A stretch of 64,000 nt of DNA from Caenorhabditis remanei. Taxonomy: Eukaryota; Nematoda; Chromadorea; Rhabditida; Rhabditidae. Of the stretch, positions 47,322 to 62,519 are shown piece by piece; within the stretch, counting starts at the first letter, position 1, and each line of letters starts with the position of its first letter. Where the stretch lies: assembly GCF_010183535.1 (NCBI RefSeq), contig NC_071332.1, positions 7,626,001-7,690,000 on the forward strand. The letters are read 5' to 3'. Below the pieces are notes generated by a model. The model had not been told where the DNA came from. It saw only the letters and a list, made by a program, of their open reading frames with translations, and ran no database searches. The position numbers and the translations under genes were made by a program.

Positions 47322-47966
47322 TCTGAAAACAACAAATTGATATTTTGAAGACTACAAAAGGAAAGAAGACTCGAAGAGTATCAAAAAATAGGAAACATGT
47401 CAGGTTCCACAGAAAAGTGATTGGAAAGCAGAAAGTTTGAAAAGAACGGAGAAGAATGAGTAAATTCTATGAAAATGACTACTTTCGTGAGGCAAATGAC
47501 ATAACGAAGCGAGAGAAAGAGGAAGTTTCCCGCCATTTTTGTAATACAAATTTCGCGGAAACCGACAATTTTCATTAGATCAAAAGCATTAAGATCAAAA
47601 CTTTTAAAATCAAAATGCATGTCTAAAAAACATATTTTGAGCTTTTCCGGTTAGCTATCTACGTATTAAAGATTTTAGTTTTTTTATAGGATGTTTCTCC
47701 ATGGAGCAACAGAAACCTATAATTCTTTTAGGCCAAGCTAAAAAATAACTTTAAACTCGCGCTTCATTCAGAAACTCCGCCTTCGCAACGTGGGCACGCG
47801 GTTTTTGCAAAAGTGTGCGCAGAGTTGACTTTTTTATTCTTTTCGTTGTTCTCACACAACAATATTTTTAATGCATTTGTTCTTTTATAAATTGGTTTTT
47901 TCTTCACTTTTACTGCTTTTAGTTTTGATTTTCTACTTTCAGACACTTTGCAAAAATGTTGTAAAA
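47322..47966. promoter_or_regulatory. Divergent promoter region spn-4 / spe-39
   Basis: 645 bp separate two genes transcribed away from each other, both with germline functions in C. elegans. The region probably contains both promoters and 5'UTRs. No core motif was identified. An acceptor TTTTCAG right before the spn-4 ATG and TTTCAG at about 47936-47941 upstream of spe-39 could be trans-splice sites. Confidence 0.5.
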
Positions 47967-50010
47967 ATGGCCCTGCGAAGAAAGTTCACTTTCGAGCTAC
48001 CTGAAGATAGCTATTGGAACGAATCCGACTCGAATTCATCTGGGCTCTTCGATGATTTACAATCAAAACAAGTGAGTTTTCCATATTTTAATTCAGCGTG
48101 ACCACACTCAAATAAGAAATAAAATATACAATGGGATAGCATATTCACGTGGCGCTGAATATTCACAAATTACCTATTCATGTGTTTATCACGTAAATTA
48201 AAGCTTCAAGCTCGAGCAGCCGTCGACAATCTGTTTGGTGGCGATGAGACTCCGAAGCCGTATGTTCCGTCACAGAATCCAACACCAGTTCCGGGAAGTG
48301 TAGCTCCACCACAAATCGATGTGAGAGCTGCCGCAGCTTCTGACAAAACAAATATCCGATTAACAGAGTGAGTTGTATTTTCGAAGATTTCTTTCAATTT
48401 TAAATGTTTAAAATTTTCAGCACTTCGCCGAAGGCGTCAGGAAAAATTGTCGATGATTTTCTGAACATGAAATTCGCAGATAACGTGAAACATGCGCCGA
48501 TTCTGCAATCTGCGCCGTCTGTTGTATCTGAAGCGAGTGCAAGTAGTTTACCAAGTGAAGCACAGAGACTGGATTTGGATTATAATCGATTGAGGCAAGA
48601 GCATCGAAAACTGAAAGACCAACACGAAGTTTTGCGTCACGAAAGGTTCCAACCGCTGACAATAGAGTCAAGTATCAAAAGAATGCTTCAAGGACATATA
48701 GTACCACTCGACTGCTATAGATCACTTCGAGACAAGACTTTGCTCCTGAAACAAGCAGTTTCAACATGCGACAGTAACACTATTTTTAAAGTAAGTTTTT
48801 TTTCTTATTCTGTAATTTCTTATTCATAATTTTAGATCGTGATATTTTTGGAAAGGACGCTCAAAGAAAATATCTTCTTCAAAATCATGGATGATCAGAA
48901 AAGTGCTTGCAGAGTCTATACACGGCATCTGCAAATTACCAGCAACTGGGAAAAGATGAACAAGTTTCTGAGGTTTTTACTATATATCTACATTTTTATA
49001 TCATAAATTTCCAGAGGAGTTGGCCAATATCAACATGCATCAGTCATCGAGTTCGAATCGACACGTAAATACAAAAAGAATCCAGACAAACGAGTTCCTC
49101 TGTTGCGAACAATGTTGCATGGCAGTTTCTCAATTCCAGAAATGAAGTTCGAAGCGAGACAGGTGGAGACGTTGATGAGAAATTATGAGATACAGTTGCA
49201 GATGGAGGTAAGCAATATATTTTTGATTGAGTGAAAGCAAAAAAAACGTTTAACTAACTTTTTAAAGAAAATGGATGCTGGTGGTAAAGGAGAGCATTTC
49301 CGCAAGTTCCCGAAGACGACTTCACTTATCGGATTGCCAGCTTTATCGACACTTTACTATTCGGCTATGTACCACTTTGATGACTCGTCGGTGAGTATGA
49401 TTACGTCATTTAATTTATATATAAAAGTTAATTTCAGACATCATCAGCTTCTCTTCCTTCCGTTCAAACCCTCATTCGGTTCAACGATCGCCTTGCTCTT
49501 CAAACCATCGTTTCCGCGTTGACAAGACAAAGCCGGTGGCCTGATATTGACAAGCTTCTCCAGCCGAAAACAATTACGATGACCTTCAGTGCTGCAAAAA
49601 GTAATTTTTACATGAAGAAAGTTTTCTAGTTTTTATTCTTACAGGTGTGTTCAAAGGGAAGAAATCAACAAGCAAATGGGGTGTCTCCATCAACAATCAC
49701 AATTTGCTAACCATTATACGGCGATCTCATCCTTCTCCGCCGACTGATGTAAGGCATTATTATCAAAAAGATTTCATCGAATGTGTTCATATTTCAGTTC
49801 ATCTATCGCATTTTGAAAGGCGAAAATGATGCACAAGAACGTCTCCGATTGGCTCTTCTCTTCGATGCACCGGAAATGGTGATTGAGTGTATGACACAGA
49901 AAGGAGATCGGATATCGTTGGCGTCCTATACAAAATCATTGAAACCAAATTCGGTTGAATCGTTTAAGGCGGTTGCTGCTCTCAATAATCCTTCTATTAA
50001 ATGGAAGTGA
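47967..50010 (+). CDS. spe-39: SPE-39 (VIPAR/VPS16B-type vesicle trafficking protein)
   Basis: Nine exons from ATG 47967 (MALRRKFTFELPEDSYWN) to the stop ending at 50010. After an acidic N-terminus, the segment ARAAVDNLFGG and a coiled region (RLRQEHRKLKDQHEVLRHER) lead to a C-terminal VPS16-like domain, with landmarks RMLQGHIVPLDCYRSLRDKT, WPDIDKLLQPK and ERLRLALLFDAPEMVIECM. C. elegans SPE-39 (ZC404.3) works with the HOPS subunit VPS-33.2 in endolysosomal delivery and in forming the fibrous body-membranous organelles of sperm; the human counterpart is VIPAS39. The exon 2 acceptor (AAATTAAAG at about 48195-48203) lacks a pyrimidine tract and is the weakest junction. It acts in the cytoplasm on endosomal membranes. 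Confidence 0.93.
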
Positions 50011-50136
50011 TCCATCTGAGTCCTCAGCTATGTACATTTTCCTAATTTATTGTTTTCTGTTTGAATATTTCCATCATGATTATCATAATAATTCTCCCAT
50101 GATCCTGTAAAATAATACATTTATAATCAAATTTTA

Positions 50137-50587
50137 CAAGGGAAGTCTTTGGAGACACCACTTTCAAATGACCTGTAAATTTGGTCAAAAGTACTTTCGA
50201 CTATGCAGATTCCATTTCTGCAGAGGAAACCTGCTAAATGTCTCTGACGGCCGAGTTATGAGCTCTCAAATTTTTCATACAGTTAAGCTTTTTCACATGT
50301 AATTCCAAATCGGCTGTATATACGCCACCGGTCGGTTCCATTTGTGTTCCCCAGCGGTTTATCTGTGCTCGTTCGTTGAAAAAATGAAATTATCTTGCGT
50401 ATACTACTTGTCGATTTGGAACTCCACGTGAAAAAGCTTAACCATATGAAAAGTTTGAGAGCTCATAACTCGGTTTGCAGAAACATTTAGCAGGTTTTGA
50501 CTGCAGAAACGGATTCCTCGTGGTCGCAAATACCTGCAACCAAATTTATAGATCGTTGGAAAGTGGCGTCTCCAGAGACTTCCCTTG
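50137..50587. mobile_element. 451-bp palindromic MITE with TTA target duplication
   Basis: The element begins CAAGGGAAGTCTTTGGAGAC and ends with an imperfect reverse complement, flanked by TTA at 50134-50136 and 50588-50590. Inverted-repeat similarity extends about 200 bp inward from each end with moderate divergence, so it is older than the 13.4-kb element. A 3-bp TTA/TAA target duplication is characteristic of PIF/Harbinger-type transposition; that class is inferred from the duplication only. No coding capacity. Confidence 0.85.
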
Positions 50588-50649
50588 TTAGTGCTTCATT
50601 TCACTTGGCTCTCACCTCGGTTGTCTAGTTATTTTAGTGCATTTTCCCT

Positions 50650-50885
50650 CATTTCTTTCGTTTCTTTGTAAAATAAAAACTTGCCGGTAAACCGTTCCAT
50701 ATGTTGGGTCTTTCTAACAGTTCATTTCGAAAGTTCTTCTCTTGCCGAGATGAAAGAAAACACGCCGAGATGAAAAAAAGTGAGTTGGAACTTGAATCAA
50801 GTGATTATGGTGATGATTTTTAGAAAATGAAGCTTAATTCCAAAAAGAAAAGCTACACATCCACTGAAAAAGCTTAGAAATTACA
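50650..50885 (+). pseudogene. Degenerate copy of the small membrane protein gene
   Basis: This stretch is clearly related to 51490-51710: shared are the leader TTTCGTTTCTTTGTAAAATA, CAGTTCATTTCGAAAGTTCT, the donor GTGAGTTGGA with a short intron, and TTCCAAAAAGAAAAGCT. Here the start region has small insertions and the second exon frame meets a stop (GCTTAG) soon after the lysine-rich segment. The membrane-anchor exon has no counterpart here. It is a truncated, dead duplicate about 840 bp upstream of the intact gene. Confidence 0.75.
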
Positions 50886-51585
50886 CTAAATAACAGTAAT
50901 TCAAACTTTGCAATTACTGTTATCTAGACCACCAAGTTTTACCCGTTTGGGACACACATGGTTAGGATTTTGATCCCAGAAGCACCTAGAATGTCTTCTT
51001 ATCTCTAGTTATAAGAGCTATTAACAAACATAGGATTTCATACGATTTCTTGTGTATATTCCTAACTGTAGCTTATAAGACGTGGCTCGAAAGGTTTCTG
51101 CCGAGTATTTCCATCTTTGAAGTCCAACAATAACCTTACCTCATTTCATCATTTCTTTCTGTAAACTATAATGTTCAAAATATCTTATTTTCATGTGCAG
51201 GACTTGTCAGCTGAGCATGACAGTGCACAGAGAGACACCTTCGTTGCAGACATTCAAGTTACTTGTGAATGAGTTAGAACTGAACATCAATCACTTGGTT
51301 AGGCTCTTATCGTATTGGACTTGGTGATCATGTTTCAATTCAGGAAAAGTTTCACGATATCTGGATTGTCGATAAAGTATTCTATAAAAATCTAAATTTA
51401 TTACAGTAACTCGCGCCAACTTTAAGCACAGACAATAAATAAATATAATAACTGTATCGAGTATTTCGGAGGAATGTCTCACTCCAATTTCTTTCGTTTC
51501 TTTGTAAAATAAAAACTTGCTAGTAAACCGTTCCACGTGTTGTTCATTTTCAACAGTTCATTTCGAAAGTTCTTCTCTAGCCGAA

Positions 51586-51893
51586 ATGTTAGAAAACACA
51601 GTGAGTTGGAGCTTGAATCAATTGATTATGGTGTTCATTTTTAGAAAAAGAAGTTCAATTCCAAAAAGAAAAGCTCCACTTCCCCTGAAAAAGTGTCGAA
51701 TGGAAGACAAACTTCCAGTACCCTTTCGAAGTGAGTACTGATCTTCTGTGTGAAAACGAAAAACTGAAATTTCAGACTACTTCGTACGCAGACGCCTACT
51801 ACCGTCATCTCGGTCTTCATGCTCGCCACTGCTGCCCTCACTACTCTTCTCCTTGCAATTTTCCCTGTTTTCGATCCGATTTTTTCTAGTTAA
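51586..51893 (+). CDS. 72-residue single-pass membrane protein
   Basis: Three exons (51586-51600, 51645-51730, 51776-51893) with strong GTGAGT donors and good acceptors join in frame. The N-terminus is lysine/serine-rich (KKKFNSKKKSS). A hydrophobic helix (TTVISVFMLATAALTTLLLA) at about residues 44-63 is followed by only nine residues ending DPIFSS. This layout, cytosolic basic N-terminus and C-terminal helix, is that of a tail-anchored membrane protein. I recognise no family. The gene is too small and too spliced for ordinary open-frame scans. A broken duplicate lies upstream. It is convergent with gck-2. Confidence 0.6.
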
Positions 51894-52282
51894 AAGCATA
51901 AATAACATGATTTATATTATTCACAATGGGTGCAAAAGAAAGAAAAGAAGCTCGCTTAGAAAGTGAATTTGAAGATGAAAACGAGAAAAATGTTCCTAGA
52001 GGGCACTTTTTGGTATTGTGATAGAATAAGGCGGTTTGGGAAGAAGACAAACGATTCAGGGATAGGCATTGAAGAAAGGGCAGAGATCATCAAATTGACA
52101 TATCTTACAGGAAAGGGTGTTGACTTTTTGTGTTTTTTGTTAAAATTTGGTTTACAATTATGCAAAAACAAAGCGAACTAGAATATAATTGATTCAAGTA
52201 GAGGCAGAATGCTGAATACATGAGTAAGAACCCGGAAATTGAAAGATGGATGTTAGTTGAATACTGGGGTTTTTCAAAATTA

Positions 52283-55062
<2,780 letters not shown>

Positions 55063-56537
55063 TACCCCTGCAAAAATAGAGTTTAAAAGAAAAGAGAGAG
55101 AGAAAATTATTCAAAGGAGAGCAATGTGTCGAAATGAGAAAAATTATCAATTGGACAAAACGAGACGAGAGAAAAACACAAACAAGGATGAGCGGCTGAC
55201 CAGGAAAAGGAAAACAGAGGTAAACAAAAAATCAGTGGGCGTTCTGGCATTAACGGAATCGTATTGGAGACTATCCCAACTATATTTGAATTAGTTTCGT
55301 GCTTTGAACAGGTCAGTGATTATTACAAAACCAAAACAAGGAACATTTATATTTGAAATAAAGGACTTTGGCTCATCAGCGCGTTGCATGTGCAGCAAAT
55401 TGTTGGAGAAATGGTTCATTTCAATTGTTCGGTTTATTTTTAAAAAAAAGTTTTATTAATTCTATTTTTCGATCACATCTTTATGAAAATTTGACAAATC
55501 TGAAAAAAAAAACACCAAGAAAAATGGTAAAGTTGTCGTCAGTTATTGGGCACTGTCCGCATTGTCGAGTTACTGTATCAAATTGGCGGAAGTTTAAAAT
55601 CCAAAAGACCAGATTACAGTAACCCAATCTTCAATTCAGATTCTCTGATGTCTCACGATTCTTCCTCAGAATCTATTCCTTGAATACATAAATCTCTTCT
55701 TCGTTTAATTTAGGCCAACCAGTAGCCGCCCGTCCATCAACCGTTGCTCCCCTCGGTTTTTTTAATTTCCTTCTCGACGCCCGGTCTTATTCATCTCTTA
55801 GCTGTGTGGTGAATTGATGTATATATGTGTGAGAGCAGAACGCGTGCCACTTCTTTTTTCTCTTTCATTCGAAACAAAACCAGGCATTCTGATGCAATCG
55901 ATGTACACAATCCGTCTAATGACACAGAGAAACACACAAAAACTCTACTCCCCATTCAGTGAACCTTCGCCTTTATTTCTCGTTTTTGGAGGTTCACAAC
56001 CAGCATACAGAATCGAGAATATTGAAAGTGCGAAGACACAGATCGAGAAGCATCGAGTATGGAGGAGCCTCGAGAGCATCGACGACTTTAACCGGTAGAC
56101 GCAGACAATCGTAAGTCACAGTCGGAGTAAAAAGACAGTGAAAGCGCCGAGACAACGACTACGGCGTCGGTGTGCTATCCCCTCTTCGGCTCCTCTTCTT
56201 CTTTTCACCATTCGGAGCGTTGCTCCTTTTCTTGCCACCACGTCTGAAGCTCCGACCTCCCCGCGGTGTCTTTCCTAAAATAATGATGAGGAGAGAAAAG
56301 AAAGAGAGCACCGCGAGTGTTGTTGTTGTCCTTAGTGGGCGCTAGAAGACGAGAGAAGTGGGTGGAAGAAGAAGGCAAGAAGAAGGACATCTCGATTCCA
56401 CACATTCTTCCTTCCTTCCACTCCGGATTACGCATTTTGCTCTTTTTTTGGAACTCTTGACCTCTCGGCCATTTCTCATCATTCTTTTCTCACAGGTACC
56501 GAGTGGAGGCTTACTGTAGCTGACTTGCTTGCTGGAG
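55063..56537. other. Intergenic region between gck-2 and the small charged protein gene
   Basis: No supported gene. It contains a purine-rich stretch just upstream of gck-2 (55080-55230), a putative shared promoter area for two divergently transcribed genes, and copies of a TTACTGTAGCT-type short motif near 56513 that recur in this genome window. Confidence 0.5.
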
Positions 56538-57730
56538 ATGGACGCTAGAGTCCCGAGGAATAATGCGTGAGTTAGAGACGAAGAACACTATGGTGTGTCT
56601 AGAACTGCGGCTCCTTCTAGAGCAATAGCGTTTTCATCAGTTATATATAGTAGTGTAATGAGCAAAATAGGAGTTGAGCTGAGAAATTTAGCGACCCAGG
56701 GTTACTGTAACAGAACTTTTGAGTTTCAGGGAGAGACGTGTACGCCCAAAACTCGCATATCGCCCAAGAAAGCCATATCTCAACCCACCACCACCATCCC
56801 AAATGGATATCATCCGCCAACATGTATTGAATACAATGTATGTCTTGGATAGGAACTACCGTAGTCCTAAAACATAGTTTCCAGGCATGAGCAAGCTGAG
56901 GCTCACGAGAGAGAAATTGCAAAGAGGCAATTGATTGAAGCTATGCAGGGGGAAACCCGTTTAATTAAGTAAGAAAAATATAGTCAGCAGAAGAATCATC
57001 ACAAGTTTCAGACCAAAGAAGGTTCGTAGAAAGTACCAGATGGCTGCCTGGCGATCAATTGATGACGATGGAAAGCCAATCGAGAACGGAGATTTCACAC
57101 CGGCAACGGCTCGTGACTTGGCAAAACTGGTGCCAGTCGATCAATCAGCAATTGTGATTTGCAATCCGGAAAAGGCGATTTGCAGAATCAAGTGAGTCTC
57201 AAATATACTTCGAATGTATCCCTATGGTAACTAAAAGCTTCAGGTTGAAGAAGCCAGAAGAGAAAATCGAGACGGTTGCTAAGCCACGCTACTCCACTCC
57301 GAGTCATACTATCCTTTTCACCAAAAAGTACGACAAAGCGAGTGATCTGGACAAAGTTCTGGAGGAGTTGTATCCGTAAGAGAATTTATTTTTGAATCGA
57401 TTGAGCTATGTTCATCTATTCATCTAACTGTAATTGAGTTTTTTTTCTTTGAGACCACTTCTACACATTGAAATGTGTTACTCTTTATTCAAATCTATCT
57501 ATCCTCACGTATATCAACTCTAGTTACGTCATCTAAGTAGTAAGAAATGTCAGATTTACTTTCGCGAAATTGTTGGATTCTGACTTCTCGTACTATCTGA
57601 ACATCTGAATATTATTCAACAAAATTACTCATTTATTTCTAAAATCTATTCAACATCGATTAGTTTCTCTTATTCTTTTCTATTTTACAGATCCATTCAG
57701 ACTGAAACTTTCCCTTCAATCTTACTGTAG
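56538..57730 (+). CDS. Small charged protein of unknown function
   Basis: Five exons (56538-56566, 56885-56968, 57012-57191, 57244-57375, 57691-57730) join in frame to 154 residues. It starts MDARVPRNNA, has a charged helical stretch (EQAEAHEREIAKRQLIEAM), a basic block (KPKKVRRKYQMAAWRS), then DFTPATARDLAKLVPVDQSA and a second basic region (KLKKPEEKIETVAKPRY), ending LDKVLEELYPSIQTETFPS. No signal peptide or membrane helix, so it is probably intracellular. I do not recognise the family. At the exon 4 donor the genomic sequence reads CCG TAA, so retention of the last intron gives a 142-residue form stopping at 57379. It lies divergent from gck-2. Confidence 0.7.
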
Positions 57731-60700
57731 TCTATTTTCCTCTTTTCCCTCTCAACACTAAGATTTGCTTCCAAAGCCTCAAGATTTCTCTGTCAACCTC
57801 TTCTAAATTCATCAATAAACTCCGTATTTCGAAATGATTCGTATCTAAGAACATAGCCAAAAAGTCGTAGACTCACCAGATTAGAAAAAAGAGAATGAGT
57901 TTCCCATTCGAAATGAGACATCTGGTGAAATGTGACTGAGAGAATGAAAAAAGAAAACAAAGAAGAGTCTTTTTCATGCACGAAAAACATTGCTAATTTC
58001 AAATCGAGTGTATGAAACGGAACGATGAAAACCACATTGAAAGACTGACGAATCGAGAGGAGAAGAAGTGAGTGAAAAGAGAGAGAGGGAGAACTATTTG
58101 CATAAGACTGCTACAGTCTCAACTAAATAAAACAATTTTTGTGAAAAGTATTTCACACAAACTACAAAAAACTAAGAAAAATGGAACGTAGTTGACAAAA
58201 TGAGTACGGAAGAAGAAGGCGAAGGAATCAAAAGTGAGTTGTGACCAGTCAGACAACGGCAGCTGTCTCGGGAGCAAAATACAGCAGAACGTGTCCGTTT
58301 TCATTTCGAAAATTGTTTTGAGAACGAGAAAAGAACGAGACTTTGTTGCTGAATGTGACAACCTTTTCAATACGAATCTCACCGTCTCGAATACGAAAAA
58401 ACAGAAAGAGAAGATCGTGACGTGGAATTGAGAGTTTTCTTGCAAAAAGGACAAAAGGGTGCAATTTCCCACGAGAACTGGACATGAGTGGAAATGAAGA
58501 AAAGAGGAAAAGAAGAAGGACGATTGCTGCTTTTTCTTCTTTCTCTGGCAACGATCGTTTGATCTACCCGTTGTTATTGTTATTTTTAACTACTACAACT
58601 ATGAAGAAAAACGAGAGAAATGAGGAAGGAATGTGGTAAAAACTAGTGATTTATGTGTGACGTGGCGTCTAGATCATTGTGGAGAGATAGAGATAGATCG
58701 GTATGAACTTAAGTTCCAATTCCTTAGATTTTTGAATAACAAAACCGAATTAGAAGAGTCAAATGATGCTTCAATCATCTCATTCGACACTTATCCCAGT
58801 AGACTCACGACCTAATAGGGTATTTTTGATAAACTCATCACTCTTCCTTCTATTTCTGTAAATTATTGAAAAAAGTTAAGAAATTACAAATTGAGCAAAG
58901 CAGAAACGTGCAAAAACTGAAGCATATGCCTAAAAACAAAAGAAAAAGGATGCTATGACTATCCATAAACAGAAAAAGATGAATCAGTCGACACAAAGTG
59001 AATCAGCAAATGTTGATAATAAACAGACAATAACGTTGTGTGAATAGAATACGAAAGCTTTCTCTCTTCCCAATAAAATTGTGAAATGTTTGGGAAAAAG
59101 GTCGTTGCAAAAAGCAAAGAGTATGAAAATAGAAGTTCTGGTATCACATGAATTCGTCTCTTTTTGTGTGAACCAAAAGCCACAGAAAGAAGAAAAATAA
59201 GGGAAAAGTTATCCGGGAAAGTTGTATTTCGCACTGGTATTGTTAGTCATTGGCGGGTTAGTGTGTGTGCACTCTCCTACTATCTGCGTCTCTTCTTTTT
59301 CTTATTCTATCCTACATTCTCTTTTAATGTTCAATGTGGAAAGAGTGAAAGGAACGGGTGGAGACGGAGAGAAATGCGCGTTGCTGGTCGAATATGTGGT
59401 AGCCGGACGGACGGGAATGCTGGAGATGGAGGAGGAAGAAGAAGGCAACGCGTGTCCAACTAACTAGTCTTTTCGCAACGAACAATTGATTTGGTCTCTA
59501 GTGGTAACTCTGGTATATCACCTGTTTTAATGGAATCCCTCTGAATTTCTGGAATGAAAATTACTGAACTGTTTTTTTTTCAGATGTGATTCGTTTTAAA
59601 TCATCTCTATACAAATTATGGTTACTAAAAATCTTTCAGGTTTCAAGTTGTCTATTTTAATAGAAATTTTGAGATTTCAGATTCCTGGATTTCCAACATT
59701 CTAAATATATATTCTTTTCAATTTTCAAATTTCCCAAGTTAAATTTAAAACTTCTTCTCCAGATTTTTCTATCAAGAATGCCTATTCTAACCATGATTTT
59801 CAATCTACAACTCTGTCGCCTGGATTTTCGAATGAACTTTTGAACTACCTAAGTACCGTAATCCTATCTATCCCAATTCCAAATTATTAGTTGTCGTTTT
59901 TCAGAACCTTCAAGTCAAAAGTATAGGAAAAATTCAAAAAACATTACAAAACTAAGATAATTCTAGCTTTGAAAATCCCCAGAACAAGATTGAATAAATG
60001 CAGAGAAGACATCACCATGATTGACAAAGAGAAGAATAGAAAATTGCAAGTTTTCTAAAATAGTAAAGCGCAGTAGTGTGGCCCGTGAAATCGCTTTCTC
60101 GCCGCGTCGAAAAAACTACAAAATCGCGGATGTTTACGAGTTGAATTGGTACGAGCGCCTCGTAAATATCTTGCAAAGATTTACTTCCGAAGGGTCACAA
60201 GATTGTGTGTACTTCGTTTCACATAAATTTACGAGACAACTTTTTATCAAGTTTTTAAGGACAGGAAGGCATGTGTTCTCGGGAGAAATAACCTTCTTTG
60301 CTGCATGGAAACAAAAATTGAGAGGGTGAATGAAATTGTGTGGTCATCTAAAAAATTTTGAATCTGAAACTTGATATTAACCCATCTTTGAATCCCTTAT
60401 ATGATCGAAAAGTACCTATTTTTTCTCAAAATCTGCAAAGTTAATCTATTAATTTCTTGATAATTCTGATCCAAGTGGAACTCCATAGTTTTCACTGACG
60501 AAAACATGACTTTTATTTCAGAAAACAATATTTTCTAAAAGAAATTATAGATCTCAACCTCCAGTTGAATCATATAATTAAAAATGAATCCTATGATTAA
60601 AGTTTAATAAAACATCTCTAGCAATCATAGATCTGCTGTGCTCTGAGATCAAATGAGATCAATTTCATAAAGGGGCTTGAGATCAGAAAAAGGTAAAATT

Positions 60701-61130
60701 AATTCTTCTTCTCTGTAAACTGCAGATAACTCTAAACACGCAAATCGAAATATCGAAAAAAATTTACAATAACTGAAAAACACATATTGTAAGGAATGGT
60801 CTTCTAAGTTCAGTTGTCTGACAACATCATCTGTGAAATTAATAAACAGTTTATTGCTTTTCAGCTCCAAGATAGTCATAAAGAGGGAAAACGTTTTTTC
60901 TCGGAGGTGAATTGCCCCATAAGATCATTCGGATTTGGAACCACCCATTCATCAAGAATTAAATAGTTTTAACTGCAAATAAAATGCATAAGAATATTTA
61001 TTGAATCGTTTTCAAGAAAATGTTTTTCAGAAAATTGAGTAATTGGGTTATCGACGAAGACAATTTACGTTATCGGCGAAGACAATACTACCTGCTGTAC
61101 AGCGACTGTTGAGCTTTTCTGTAATTAGTT
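57731..61130. other. Gene-poor A+T-rich region
   Basis: About 3.4 kb without a convincing gene. The left part is purine-rich on the plus strand (57880-58600). A G+C-richer patch lies near 59330-59460. A frame of about 100 codons around 60021-60329, including VYELNWYERLVNILQRF, lacks a supported start in frame and splice signals. It may be chance or a decayed repeat. Confidence 0.5.
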
Positions 61131-62519
61131 TTAATGTAAGCAAAAAAACAGTTTCAAAGTTACCATGTAAATTTTATCCGTGATGTATCTTGGCAAAAGC
61201 AAACGAGCAAATAACTTTCGGAATTTAGCGGAGAGAGTGCTGTAGATTACGAAGCTTGTGGTTGTGTTGAGAACTGATAAGATATTGAAAAAAATTGTCA
61301 AATTTTGGAAGTAGCTGAAAGTTTCAAGAGATTCAATCTTCTTCTCTTTTTGTCATACTTAATATAATCAATAATAAAAAGAGCCCCAATGAAATTGAAT
61401 ATTCTTTGCGGAAACTCAATCACCAGAAACACAACCCGTTTCAAACTGGATGAACCGAGAAGAACGGTCGATTTTTTCCCTGTAAGCAAGAAATTGATAT
61501 CAGGTTTTAAAATGGCTTTACTGATTGTAGTTTCGGTTATGTAATGTGCTTTTCTTCCCTTCGCGGATCCTTCTTAATAGTAATAAAATCATCAATAACA
61601 TCAGTATACATGGAGCGATCTGATAATGAGAAATAGAAATCTAGTTGTTTTCAGAGGAACAACTAACTTTGAAACAGAATCCATTTAAAAACAAAGAAAA
61701 CTTCATAAATGCACAACCATTCGCAACTGAGAAAGTAGAAATTTCTATATAGATACCGTTCTTTTCATTTCTGAAATACTGTCATCAATACATGATCGGG
61801 CATTTACAACATACTCACTCTCTTATTTCATTTAAAAAAATTAAAAAAAAACTTGCTGTGATGAACACTGGAAAACAAACAATTCCGGCAACGCGTAATG
61901 CATGTTTAGGAGATTTCCATCGATCTCTGAATCCCTTTCTAACCAGTCTCAAGCAGAGTACAAAATAGTTAAAATCCAACCTATTTTTATCCGAGAAATT
62001 CAGAGACATAACTCTACAAAAAGCCAGTCCAACACCAAGATACAGTGAAGAAGCATGGAAGCAAATCGCTAAATAATCAACTGTAATTCGAGTGTATGCC
62101 GTTATGAAAGAAGAATAGTTACTGTAAGTTGTTTTTGTTAAACATTCATTTTGGAAAAAAAAACTTACATAGAAGTTCCGAGAAAAAGCTGAGTGACTCC
62201 TGTCAATGAGCACCCGAAATCGCACAAAGCAATTAGCATCATGGTGATGTTAACTCCAGAGTTTCTCATTTCTTTATGAGAAAGAACTACCACAATGAGA
62301 ATATTTGCAAATATAGCAAAAACAACTATAGGGGTAAGTAAATAATAATGATATGGACGGTAGGATCTGGTTAAATAAGTTTCAGAAAAGATAGACTCAA
62401 TCGAGAACTTACTGAACTATAGTAGTAATGAATATAGATACAGCACTGTTTTCAGCTTCATTGGTACCAGGTTCTGGTAATGCTTCAGTAAATTGGGTAC
62501 ACTTATATTCGGACGCCAT
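61131..62519 (-). pseudogene. srw-type chemoreceptor with a one-base frameshift
   Basis: Starting at ATG 62519 (MASEYKCTQFTEALPEPG), about seven exons encode a seven-pass receptor of the SRW class, nematode receptors related to FMRFamide-peptide receptors. Landmarks are TPIVVFAIFANILIVVVLSH (TM1), GVNITMMLIALCDFGCSLTG (TM2), LYLGVGLAFCRVMSLNF (TM3 end), IAPCILMLLMILLLLRRI (TM5), EKIDRSSRFIQF, VFLVIEFPQRIFN (TM6) and LNTTTSFVIYSTLSAKFRK (TM7). Between EKIDRSSRFIQF and VFLVIEF at about 61428-61445 the sequence has 13 bases where the neighbouring paralogue has 12, which breaks the frame and leads to a stop ten codons into that stretch. All other exons look intact, so inactivation is recent or the base is an assembly error. 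Confidence 0.7.
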
